Below, piece by piece: positions 22,198-34,901 of a DNA stretch of 64,000 nucleotides. Below the pieces are notes generated by a model. That model ran no database searches and was not told the origin of the DNA. It saw only the letters and a list, made by a program, of their open reading frames with translations. The translations under genes were made by a program, and so were the position numbers. The DNA is taken from contig VWPU01002122.1 of assembly GCA_013398955.1 (NCBI GenBank), forward strand, positions 186,001-250,000, read 5' to 3'. How positions within the stretch are numbered: position 1 is the stretch's first letter; each line of letters begins with the position of its first letter. The stretch comes from Callaeas wilsoni (taxonomy: Eukaryota > Chordata > Aves > Passeriformes > Callaeidae).

Positions 22198-25140
22198 CCC
22201 GTGCCTCTCAAAATCTTTGGAATGGGTTTTAACTGTCTAGATAAGAGGTGTAATTGAGTTGTTGATTTGGGGAAGTAGAATAGCTGAGTGCTAGTTTTGT
22301 TCAGATGCATGACAACTAGTCACACTCATCCTGTTCAGGAGACGACACTTGAATGACAGGGGTGGTCCAAATGAAATGTTTATCAAACTGTTTCAGTCTC
22401 CATATCCAGACTTTCTTCCCTGTTCTTCCCTTCCCTCAAAACAGTTAATCCTAACTGCAGAGCTTTTTGAATGTGCTTGTTAAGTCACAGTTTCTGTACT
22501 ACTTTGGCCAAGTAGTACAATGTGTACTCCTTTCCACGTAGTGCTGTGGTCGCTATGTCCTTTCTTAGTCAAGGTCATATCAGACAGACCAGCAAAGTGC
22601 CCTGTTCTTTGCAAGGGGCTACTTTGACAGGCTCATCTCTCTCCATTCCTTGGCTGAAATGCCTTGATTATTTCATTCTTTTACTCTTATAAAAGATTAT
22701 AATTGCGACTTTCTATAAAAGAGAAATGGCTATTAGAAACATTTTCTGTAAATCAGGTTATGATATTTTCCAGATACATGTGCAGTAAAAGAGAAATAGA
22801 AATTTACAACATATGTAAAGTTAAGCAGAATCAGCTTTCATTTGGAAAGTTAAGTTTTTAGATATCCTGAGAGCACACATCACATCACTATTAAAATGTG
22901 TGTGACTATTTATGCATTTATATGTGAGAGTGCATCTGTGTACACGTGCACACTTACAAAATCAGGATTTTATGTAAATTCCTTGCGAAAACCTGAGAAA
23001 ATATATTTTATTATTTCATTCTGAAAATTATTATTAAGGTTTTTTTTCACGTGATATCAGTTTTACAAAGTTTATTGGAGTGAATGAATAATACGGCATC
23101 AATTATAATCTCAGATTGATGCACTTATCATCATACACTTGTGTTTTACTTTAAATTTCTTTTTCTCATTATGATTAGCTGAGCATATGAATAAAACATC
23201 TGAATAGAAATTATGGTTATATACTGGTTCAGTATATTTTCTGCTATTATGATGACAGGTAATGTCATGATAGAAGTCATTCAGAATGGAATACCTGTGG
23301 GTTTTGGTGACAAAATCACAGTTATTCAGAATTTTTGGGGTTAATTTGGAATTGTGTTAGAAGGGGGATTACTGAAGAAAGTTAAATTAGCTATATTAAG
23401 AGATAAAATGGAAAACTTTGACAGCAGCTAAACTAACAGAAGCTAGAATGTGCAAGTGTATTGCACTGCAGTGATTACTAATATCCATATTTTGAGTTGG
23501 TAAACAGATATTTCACAAAGGACTTCGCAAAAGGACTCTTCCTTTTGCAATGACTTTTAGACCTATATGCATGTACAGATACATATGCATGTATATATTT
23601 AATAAATGACAGCTATGGACATTATTATGAATTTCATAACAAGAGTTTGTTCTTTGGAGTTATTAGGATCACAGTGATGTGAAAAGTACAGGAATGTAGT
23701 TCGCAGTGTAGTTTTACCCAATATTCAGACAACTAAAGATTTGCTGAGTCTGTCAGACAGGGAAGCCCCAGGCTGCCAAGTGTTTGAGCCGCCTCCTGCT
23801 TCCCAGTCTGCTGCAATCTTAGGTGAGAATACAAAGCTGAAGACTCTGCATCTCCCCATTCGGAAAGCAAATTCACATAATTGTCTTCCTACTCTTCGAT
23901 ATGATTTACCTGTACAAATTATCTTTTGGAATATATGATAGGAGAAAGACAAATCGGACCAATATGTGAGCAAATTTATGTGTGCCTATTACCTCTCATT
24001 TCTCATGAACACATCTTGGGAGATAAACTGTCTTCAAATGTTATAATTAGAAGCACTGATATGGGGGTAAATACTTGGCTGATGTCAGAGAAATGGAACT
24101 TGATTTTGTTCTTCTTAAATAACCACAATGTACACTATACCAAATTTGATTAAAGATAGTAATGTATCTGTTTATCCCACCTGGCATACGCAAATGTATG
24201 GATGCAAGAAAACGTGTTAGAGGTAAAATACAGAAAGACATTACTGTCTGCAGCATTCGTGCACTCTGTAATGCATTTTTGCAAGCCAGTCGTGGACCCC
24301 AGAGTCAGTCAGTAGTGCCTTAACAACAGAAGTGAGTTGGTACTTCGGGTCATATCTCTCTGGCTGTGAAGGTTCATCAGTTGTGCCATATACTCTGTAC
24401 CATTTCCATGGTGCTATATGAAGATGGCAGCTGCTGAAGCTGATGAAAGTGAATATAAATGATGACTGCAGTAAAGGGACTTAGAAAAAATTACTATCTA
24501 TGCTCCCCCATACTTGTTCATAACAAAATTCTCCTTTCAGAACTGTAAAATCTCAGAAAGCACACTTTCTATCAAGTGAATGCTGTGGATTCGCCATTTT
24601 GTGCATTTGTTTCAAAAGACCTACTGACTAGCAAGTTTCTTCTTTAATATTTTTGGCTGACTCTTGTCACCGATTTTCATTATGTATGTCACTATTACCA
24701 CCGTATAATCCGAACATAAAAAACATGGTGCTGTAACAAATGACTCCACAGCATTGACAGTTATAGCAGGACCATTTCAAGGCTGATGAAAAATTTCCCA
24801 GAGAGATCTCAGGTCAGGTTTACATAGGCTAAACAGGAAATGATTGCCACAATTCACATTAAATCCTAAATGTTTTGTGTAACTTCATCTACATTTTATG
24901 TTCCTGCACGTCTCTCTGTCTCTCTCAGCTGATGAAATTCCACACTTCCTTAGATTAGGGAAATAAGTTCATGTTTCACAGTTTGTTGTTCTTGCTAAGC
25001 TCTACAAGGTTCTGGGATTTTAAATATGTTATTTAATGGACAATAAAAAGTTCCTTCAGTTTTTGATTGTTTAAATTTTACATACTTTGTAAATTTTTAT
25101 GATACCTAGGGGTTTGTTACTGCTTTTTCCCTGTGGACTA

Positions 25141-25500
25141 CTAATGGGAGTTAGCCTGTCTAGCCCATGTGCTAGATGCTGTTAGGATAAAACTGCCTTT
25201 GACTTTCACACCTCTCAGGGGACGAGTAATTGTTGTGTTCAAACAGCCTGTAATTGTGATCCCGCTGGCTTTCTCAGTACGCTTCTGGCTATTAGAATCA
25301 TTAAACAACTCAGCACCTGTTAACAGCATTGTAAATATTCAACCCTGCTTGTGTGCAGGTTGAGTCCAATATAGGAGAAGGCTTACAGAGCCCAGCCTCA
25401 TAAATTAGAGCTTCTGACAAGTCAATTATTGTGAAACCGGGCTTCACTGTGAAATAAATGAAATGGTGTGCTGATAAAAAGGTAGGCTGTCTGTTTATAG
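25141..25500. promoter_or_regulatory. Possible conserved non-coding block
   Basis: Sequence of higher complexity than its surroundings, with several homeodomain cores (GTAATTGTT, TGTAATTGTG, AATCATTAAAC, CAATTATTG) and no coding signature. In vertebrates, introns of ASCC3 lie next to the developmental gene SIM1 and may host its distant enhancers. That context is recalled, not seen here. Confidence 0.22.
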
Positions 25501-28500
25501 CAAAGGGGAAATAATGACTAGATGATTCAATGCAGTGAGCATGAAACTGCATTGTTTTTATTCTTTATCTGTAATTAAATAGTTAGGCAATATTGTTTCA
25601 TAGAGGAACTCACGTATTATGCAGTTTTTATACTTGGAACATACCAACATGCAGAATTCAACTTGCATTTATTCTTGAGCATTGAAATCTAATGTCATAA
25701 TACCTCTATTTTCACTAATGATTTTAACGCAGTCTTTCAAGATGAATGGCTTTGATTTTTATTAGGGGAAAATGTGCTGAATGACCAAGAAGCTCCTGTG
25801 GGTGTGCTCAAAATTATATCTGCCTCATTACAGATAGTAGTTAAAACACACTGGTACCACTTCACTCAAGATTACAAACCATTTAAGATTTTTCTTTACA
25901 TTGTTTTATTTCCGCTAGGCAGCTACATATTTACTCCTTTGGCAAAAAATTACCAAGAAGCAGCAAATTTAAAATTCACAAAAATTTTTAAAAGGTATTC
26001 TAAATTCCTGTAGGGTTATAACTTCAGTGTGAAATACTATAAATTAGAGCACAAAAGCAAAAACCTGTTTGAACTCGTGTCTTAAATTACAGTCTCAGAA
26101 AAGAATTTCAGTGTATTGCCTGTGTTCCTTTCTTCATTTTATCACTATTCATCATGAATGTTATGGTACTGCTAATAAAGGTGCTGAAATTATATGGTGG
26201 AAGTCTGAACACTGTGACAACAAAATGCCTTAATGATAAGCATTTCAGAAGTATTCTATTCAATTTAGAGAGAAATAATACTGAATCATTAGTGGTTTAG
26301 GACTATAAAATAGAAAATTTTTTTCACCTCCTTAAACAACTGATTTAGCTAATTTGCTCAATTATTTTCAGAAGGTAAACAAAATTTTGCAAAGTAATTT
26401 CTGCTAATAACCAGAAAATAAATGTGGTTGGTGATGTCAGGCAGATAAAATGGGCAGATAGAATTTTTGACCATTTTATATTATCACTATATCACTTAAT
26501 TTAAAAAGACACTCATGAAATTTAGGTTGCATCAAAAACACTATTAGAGTAATTTTTCTACAAATGTTTTCTTTGCATGAGGCTGATAATATATGGCTGT
26601 CTACCATATAAAACATTTTAGTCAATACAAATATTTCTGTTAGTTTGGTTTTGTTTTGGGCAATCGTTGTGTTGTAAGTATTTCAGATCATCTCAGCATG
26701 AACCCATATAAAACGTCACGGAGTTGAATACTCCACTGGCGTGTATCTATGCTTTGCTGTGGTCCCATATAGCTGGCTGCTATCAGAACACATTTTTTTA
26801 AATCTTTTTCTTATGATAGTACTGTTTTACTCCATCTTCACCCAATTATAAGTGAACATTCAAAGCTTCAGAGGATTAATCCCCTAATTTGGGACTAATA
26901 GCAAGAGGAAAGAATCTAGAAATTACAATACTGCTATTTAGCATTTGGGCTTTTTTTGGTTATGCTACTGCTATTTAAGGAGATGTATGGTAAAAACTTT
27001 TTTTAGAAAAGTAATAATGCAAATCAGATTCTTTAAATTAAGCAGTTATGTAAGGATGTTTGTAGCATGTATAAATGTAATTCCATCTTTTGAAATTTGC
27101 AAACAGCAGCATTACAGTAAATCATACAGAGTTTAACTCAGAGAATTGGATTCATCTGCCCAAATATACCATCCACAACTGAACTAGTTGTCTAAAGTTC
27201 TTTTTTTTAATCAGTGATTACATTTCACCTCATCCTCAAGCAGATATTTAAAATACTTCAGATGAATAGCGTTCTGCAAGTGCATATCCCTTTCCAGTGG
27301 CTGTGAAAGGAGTTAAAAAAACTAACTCAGGTGCAGCTGTAACTTTGTAAAATTGGCTTAAATGAATCTCAGTGCATTGTTTTGCAGCCTGTTGTTCACC
27401 TGCACAAAATAGCACTGAAAGAACCTGCTGTTGATTACAGTGGGGTTATTTCAAGTAGGAATGCTGAGTACATGGTAACAGTAGGAAATTTTAGTAAAGC
27501 AGGCAGGTAGAACAAAGGAGCACCAATCTGTGCACCAATCTCAGTAGTCTATTTCTGCCATAGTATTTGACAGAATTGAATGAGCAAAGACTAACTTTTT
27601 TATTCTGCTTTTTAACAATCCGGTAAATCAACAGATTTTATGTTTGTTTTAATGCTGCTTTGAAATTGCATGGTTTAATTACTCTGCTTAAATTCAAAAT
27701 TTTAAAGCTTTTTAAGCATGCTCAGTTTTTCTTTATTACTCATTTAACTTAATTGTTACTTTCTGATCTGATGCCTTTGCTGAATCTAGGGACACAAGTT
27801 CTTGCTGCATTTTTATCTGGAGTAAAAGTTTTCACTGAAATTATGTTGGTTTATATGAGTAGAATCTTATAATACACCTTGAGTTCTACAGTTAAGTAGC
27901 GCAAACTTCAGTCACTATGTCTTTTTTATATGCTAACATAAAAAAATATATTTTCACACACTTAATAAACACTTTTCCTTCATATAGAGAACTATGCCAT
28001 TGTGATGATATAGTTTACCTAAATATTTTGTCTGACAGTGAACAGTAACCAGATTAACAAATACCCTATTTCTTTTTTTAGCAATTCTAACTTTGAGAAT
28101 AAAATATCATAGAAATATAACAACAAACACCAACATCTGGATTGGTATAAGTTTACTTTTTCAAGAGATGTCACTATAGGCCTAGTTTTGCTTTCAGAGT
28201 TGCAGGATGTAAAGGACAGTTGCTCTCCTGGGTGGGCATTCTTCCTTTGTCTTGAAGTTAAAATACTGTTACTTGTGTTAGCGTTGCTTGTTCACTGTCA
28301 TGCTTATCAGGAAAGTGTACCTGTGAAAGCAGGAAAATATTCCCGCTAACAAAATAGAGCCAGTCCACTTCTGTTCGTATCAACCTTTCTATTAATAGAT
28401 GGACAAATTGCCATCTTTCCATATGGACATGTTTGTCTTATGTTGGTTACTCCCACAAAACAGTTGAGAATCATGGATTTCTTGTTAATCTTTATAAAGG

Positions 28501-28646
28501 ACTGTGTTTAAGTGTTTAATGTGGGTATTTGCTGTTCCATGTGTATATTGTAGAAGCCTTATAAGTTTTCCTAGAAGACATTGTTGTTAAAAATCTTCAG
28601 ACTGTAAAAAATATTCATGTAATGCATCTACTCTCATTTTATCTAG

Positions 28647-28758
28647 TTACTATAACCTGGATGATGTGAGCCATGACACTATGAATAAGTACCTCTCAAG
28701 CCTTGTTGAGAAATCCCTGTTTGATTTGGAAGGCTCCTACTGTATTGAAGTTGGGGAG
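28647..28758 (+). CDS. ASCC3: ASCC3 exon w9: winged helix / start of SEC63 region
   Basis: The acceptor CATTTTATCTAG ends at 28646. One base completes the Thr codon from exon w8, then YYNLDDVSHDTMNKYLSSLV and EKSLFDLEGSYCIEVGE follow. It ends phase 0 at GAG before GTAAGA (28759). The NPTYYNL signature followed by an HDTMNKYLS helix is standard after the winged helix in Ski2-like helicases. Some surface positions appear to differ from the mammalian protein, as expected for a bird. Confidence 0.96.
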
Positions 28759-29027
28759 GTAAGACTAACCTGTGCCTGACAAGATTCAGTGGGATGCACA
28801 CCCCTAGAAGTTGTGAACAGCAAGATACATACTCCTTGATGTGACATGTTAGAGTTTGTCTGTGGAGCTCTTTGTAAGACTTACGTTGAGAACTGTTGCG
28901 GCTAAATTATGATGCTGAATCGGTTTTGGTGTTCTCTCTTAAAAGTAGCCTGAAGATGTTTCACAGTTATGTAGGAACACGTTCTATTGAACCACTTGGG
29001 AGCTCTGTTTGCTTCTTCTTCTAACAG

Positions 29028-29162
29028 GATAATCGCAGCATTGAACCCCTGACGTACGGCCGTATTGCCTCCTATTACTATTTGAAGCATCCAACTATCG
29101 GGATGTTCAAGGATCAGTTGAAACCTGAAAGCAATATTGAAGAGTTGCTCTTAATTCTGACA
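29028..29162 (+). CDS. ASCC3: ASCC3 exon w10: start of second SEC63 domain
   Basis: The acceptor CTTCTTCTTCTAACAG ends at 29027, with a good branch-like CTAAC within the tract. The phase 0 frame reads DNRSIEPLTYGRIASYYYLK and HPTIGMFKDQLKPESNIEEL and LLILT, ending at ACA before GTAAGT (29163), a consensus donor. LTYGRIASYYYLKH is the conserved entry into the SEC63 domain (helical ratchet region). The intron before it is 269 bp; the one after is 17.9 kb. Confidence 0.97.
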
Positions 29163-32100
29163 GTAAGTGCTGATATTTTCTTAAAAATACATATTTTTTA
29201 CTCTTAAAAAGACAAATATATGAAAAAACTCACAGAATAAAGAAAAGCCTTTCTTCAGTAATCTGTAATTTAATTTTTTATTGTTTTGAGAAATATGCCA
29301 GAATCATTTTTGATGTTTCAAGTGTTTCATCTTATCAGTACATCAAAATTTGTCTATACACCTCTTTCTCTTCTTATGTCCCTTTGTAACATTCAGAATC
29401 GATACAAATCTGGTATTTGTCTTTTCTAAGTTGAGTATAATACTAAAATGCCATAGGAATGACTGCTTGCACTAAATATGTAGCAGGACCATCATTTTGT
29501 CCTGGGACAATCTGGAAGATACAGCAGCTTTAAGTAAGGGAAACATATGGGAAACACCTGTTTGCTAAAATGTCTGCTTTTCCTTCTCCCAGACACCTCT
29601 CGATCCTTGAGGTCATAACCTGCAATAACAGCATCTCCCACAGTTAGTCTAGAGACTTTCACAGAGAAGTGCAGTGCAAGGCCAAAGACACCATGTATGA
29701 TGCACTGTGTTACTATTACATTCTCACCACAAGAGAATCAGGGTTTACTCCATTTTCCTTTTTCAGTACTTAAGTAGTTATAACTACAGATTTTCCTTTT
29801 TCAAAATGGTTGTAACTCTACTTGTAAAAATGTATTTCAAAACAAGAAGTGCCCGAATATTGCCCAGAAAAACTTATTTCTGTTCCCATACGACTATAGT
29901 CTCTGGTACATTACATACATTATACAAGTGGCCCAAATTCAGTAATATTATGATTTCTAAGTGTTAGCATCAAAATTTAAAGTCCCGTCTTACAGTATTT
30001 ATGCATGTTACTTTTATATTCATCATTGCTTTGGCAGGCTGCCAAAACTTCTCTGAGGAGAAATACAGGAAAGTTAAAATAGTGCTATTCAACTGTTTGC
30101 AACTCAACAAAACCTGATCAGCATTTTATGATACCAGGAAAACCACTTTTCTAGTACAGAGACTTTTCTTCCTGATAAATTTAAAGCACCTGCTGCAAAC
30201 ATTCAGAGTGTTACAGCTCAGAAATAAAGGCCACAATAATCTTTTGTAATGGAAACTGTTAGACAGCCTAAATAAGGGAATTGCTATCACTGACCCTGCA
30301 GTATTTGTTGTTCTGCTGTCAGAAAACATTGCAATTACATGAAATGAAATTCAGTGTATTCGGCGGAATTCAAAATGGTAATCATCCACAATACCTAGAT
30401 ATGCTGTATGTAAAATAACTGAAATTTTAAGAAGAAATACCCACATGTGAACAGAAGTTAAACAGTACAATGTTGAGTATTCAAGAAGAGAGCTTTACTC
30501 CAGCTGCTGTCTCTTTAAAATCTCCTCTCTAGTGAAAATTTTCTGCACCTAGAAATGTCAAGATTTTCTTTTTCTTCAGACAAATTTGGGTAAGGAAAGT
30601 TTGAGAATATTAGCAGAGATGGCATTTCATAACACTGCCTTAGCTGATGAGCAGGATATGGAAGAGGAATGATGGAAGAAGCTAGTGCTGCCTGTTTGAA
30701 TTTGCCTATTTGAACTGTGTGCCTTCACGAGTCACAAAAGTAACTGGCAAATATTTCTGTTGTAGATGAAACTTAGGACCCTAATGTTGGGTAGAGATTG
30801 TAAAATTTTAAGTTCATTAATCGTGCTTTAATTATTTCTAATTTTTCTTTTCCTGAAAATACAGTTTTGTAAGTTATCCATTTACAATCTTAAGAGGAAT
30901 GAGACTAAAAATAAAATTGCTTAGGGGTCAAAATGCGCCACATGTATCAATTTTAAAGATGAAAAGAGTGTATGAGTGCTGGATGCCATTAGAGCTGATA
31001 GTTCTTAGTTTTTATGTGGATGTTGATTCTCATCATTAGTAGTGGAACTACTATTCTGTCTTGTTGAAGGTGTAAAATGAAAGAGTTTTTTTCAATCTGA
31101 TGTAGTGTTGAAAAGAAGTGTCATTTCAACAGTTATTGCCAAGGATTTTTTTTCCCCCTAAACACTGCGCATTAATGAGTTTTATAATTACAGCAGTTGC
31201 TTCACACCTCTATTGTTAACCAATGACATTACATCTGCCTCCCTCCACTGTTGCCCTCCTCCTTCTTATTGAAGCATTTAGCAGTTTTGGCAATAGGGAA
31301 TTACATGGCATGGGGTAAGTAGTCTAATTAGGTATAAGTGAAAATCCTGAGGGAAAAGGATGTTTAAAAAGTAATTTGAAGACTCTCTTAATGATGCTGA
31401 AACTGAAAGCTGTAGCTATAGTACAAAAAGGCCTGTTACCATTACTAAAATAATTATAATTGTAATTATACTGCTGATCACTCAGTCTTAAAGTTTCAAA
31501 TTTTGGACTATGTTTTTTAAGAATAACCATCCAAGCATTTCTCATGCAGCTGCAGGATTCCATAGATGTAACACTTATTATTTCTTGGAGTTTTACCTAA
31601 GCTTTCAAATCTTTAGACATTTACAAGTTTCTGGTGTATATAAGGAAGTCAGAGGTGAAAAATCTGAAGAAAGAAAATCCTGATTTTGATTTTTCAGATG
31701 GGATATATATACCAAATATATAAGTAACTTGGAGAGGAGCAAAAGTTTGTTTAAAAAAACTTGGAAAAAAGCAAGATTTTGTTCAAGAATTCAGGAATTT
31801 AGGATTGTCTGAAGGGGGTTAAATCCGAGTTTGATTAAGGGATTTTGAGTTTCAGATTGATATTTTTGCATGCTGAATGGAAGTATTCAAAATCCAGGAT
31901 TGTTCACCAGTGAATTATCAAGTTGTGGGTCATCCAGTGTCTAGTGTTGGTGGATCTCTCAAAAAATCACATAATAGCAGGATTTGTTTCCACTTAGTGG
32001 AAGACTCCTCATAGTCTTCTCCAATATCTGTTCTTTTCTCTGTCTTTATTTTACCTTTTCATTTTGATCATCTGCCAGCATTTTACAAGATCAAGTGAAT

Positions 32101-34883
32101 TTTTTTTCACAGTCTAGTATAGGGGTCGAGTATTCATAACATGAACAGAAGCATGGCATGTGGGAACAGCCCAACACTCATGCTGGAAATATACAGCAAT
32201 AAGTGATTTGAATAGGTGGGCAACAATCCCCTCATGGTTTCCCTGCTCCTCTTGGTAAATCTGTACCTGAGATGTTTGACCTGTCTCAGGTTTGCAGTTG
32301 GCAGGTGGAACTTCAGCTTCAGTTATTTTTGTCACTGGCTTGTGCTAGTGGACTGGTAATTTTTTCTGAGAGAAAGTGTTTGATGTTTTTCCATAGGGCT
32401 TTCTTTAAAACTTTCCTAACTGTGCTCAGACAGTAGTAATCCAAATGAGCTTAATCACTGTAGAGTTATGGTGCTTCTTGCATTAAGTATTATTGATGAG
32501 AAAGTGTTCTTGAATTATTACTGACAGGCTGGATTTCCCTGAGGTGCCTAAAGACTGTTTCCTTTAATTCTGATAGTTAGGTGCAGAGATTAAAAAAGAG
32601 GTCTAGGTAAAAAACCATAATAGATACTTTAGGGTAATTCTTGTCTTTTTCTGCACAAATGTATTTAAAATCAGTGATTTGTGGTACCTTGAGGAAAGAA
32701 AGTCTGTCTTTCTGATTGATCAGGGCTGTGATAGCTAGAGCCACTAGTTTCATGATCGTTGGTGATTAGTTACTACACTTATCTTGTTATCTGGTTAATA
32801 TTCCTATTTACAGAGCAAACAATTTGTCATGCCTGTCCATACCAGACAGTGAAAGGGAGAACATCATTACCATCTTTCATCCCTTGTTTTATCTGCATGT
32901 TGTCCCTGATTTCTTTTTTTTGTAATTCTGCCTGCAAAAGAGAAGTGGTTAGTTTTCATGTGCCTACTGCTGTCTTTCATGTAAAGTATTTATAAGAGAG
33001 AGGGTTTTTTTCATTCAAAAAGAGCTTAGAGAGAGGACATGGTATTTTTGTTATAGTGGGGCATATGTGTCTGTCTTTCTGTGATTCAAACGTGGACATA
33101 GAAGTTTGGTATCCACATGCCTCTTCCCTATATTTCTTTCTGAAAATTGATATGGTTACACTGGTTTATATTGAACTAGTAATTTGGAACTCAGCAGAAA
33201 ATCTGTCATTGTTGGAGTCACAGGTTTGCAAGGTATAAGGAGGAGGTTCATGAAACAGGCACTCTCCATTCAAGATACATAGATAGCAAATGAGTAGGGT
33301 TATTAATGCCTTATCTGTCTTTCATTACCTGGTAGGTATTTGTACTATGAGAATCTAGATAACTCAATTAACCTGAGGCTTTATTTTCTCTTCATCATTG
33401 TTGGCAATTCCTGTTCTAACCAGGGAAATATGCAATTCTTTGTGAGTATTTACATTCTCAGTCTAAAATAATTTTATTTCTGTTTCGGGATTCTGTTGCT
33501 GATTTGGTCTCCCATGAAGGGGCCACAAAGGTTTTCAACTCAGTGATAAACCATCTTTTCAACAGGTCTCCAGTTAAACACCAGAGAAGGAGGAATTAAT
33601 GAGTTACAGAAATACTGTCAAAAAAAGAAGATAATGTGATCTGTTTCATGTAATATTTTCCCTGCAAGCCATGGCAGAAACATTGCTTTTAGGAATTTTC
33701 AAGTTATTATATACAACTGGGTTTCCGTTCTTTTGACATTTCAGAAAAAAATCAGATCACCCTTCCTAAGTCAGTCAGTGTTTACAGTTAGTGTAAAATT
33801 ACATTTGCATTTAATTTAGAAGAAAATAAAGGTGCTACTATGATTCTCTTCCAGGCATAAAAGCCCAGCAAAACTATATTCATTAAGTTATTCTTTTTGA
33901 ATAAGACATTTCATTGTCAAGAATAGAAGTATTTTATAATGTAAAATTTATATCAGATGGAATGCAATTTGTTACATGCTAGCCTTTAAAGAACTTCCAT
34001 GTTCAATTTCACATCTATGGTACACTCTCAACAATATGAACATCGGTGCTATGGCCTCAGCCATTATTCATATTTTAGTAATAGAAGAAATATTTTTGCA
34101 TATTTTTAACAGAAGGAAACTGTTAACTCTTACCATTAAATCTTTTCTTTACAATAAAGCCGTACCAAGGACTGTTCAATGCATAAATTTCATCCTAAAC
34201 ACTTTTCCAGGATAATTTACTTTATTTTTATATAGTCCATATTCTCTGGATTTTAACATGTTTAAACATTTGTGCTTCAGTTCCCACTTGAATCATCTAG
34301 ATGGTATCACAGTGTGTTTAATAGTTTAAATTTGAAAATGATGTTGGGGTTCGTGAAAATAAAACAAAATGCTACAGTGAATTTCAATAGCATCCAAATT
34401 GCATCATCTATATCCAGTATATTCAAAAATACCTTGTACTTAGCAGAAAAAGTACTTATATGGATACTCACACATTTAATTAGTCTAGATTTTTCTCTAG
34501 TCCCAGTAGATGGAGCAGTTTTTAATGCTGCTGTAGTACTTGAATTTAGTAAATTTTTTCTATCATGACACAACTGCTTCCTGGTCTTCTTTTTCCAAAT
34601 GATTGTTTGAGTTTTAGTTTGAAAGCATAATATGCTGGCTGCCTTTCCAGGAAAGCACAGTCTATTAGTAAATCAAGGTAACAATGCCCACCAGTGACAG
34701 CTAACTCAACATGGCATAAGTCTTCCATTTTTATGGCATCAATAAGAAACAATTACAGTCAAAACCAGAAAATACAAATCCTTCCCATCTCCAGTATACA
34801 TGACCTTCTAACCTCCAATTTACAGGTCTCCTTTTTTCTCCATCCAATCTTCTTATTTAATTGCTGTCATTATATACCAGCTT

Positions 34884-34901
34884 AAAAAAAAAAAAAAAAA
34901 A
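34884..34901 (+). repeat. A18 homopolymer
   Basis: Longest single-base run in the window, followed by ACAAAAAGAC. Its position after a non-repetitive stretch could mark an old retroposed tail, but no source gene or target duplication could be recognised upstream. Confidence 0.6.

Larger units (their letters stand above)
19465..28646 (+). other. ASCC3: ASCC3 intron (9.2 kb)
   Basis: GTGAGT ... TTATCTAG intron. It contains a G-rich patch (20890-20904), a 10-bp inverted repeat (22163-22197) and a regulatory-looking block near 25.15-25.5 kb. Short ORFs look random, and no mobile element was recognised. Confidence 0.7.

Noticed and set aside
34884..34901. Poly(A) tail of a processed pseudogene
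   Set aside because: No recognisable coding or UTR body upstream and no evident target duplication.
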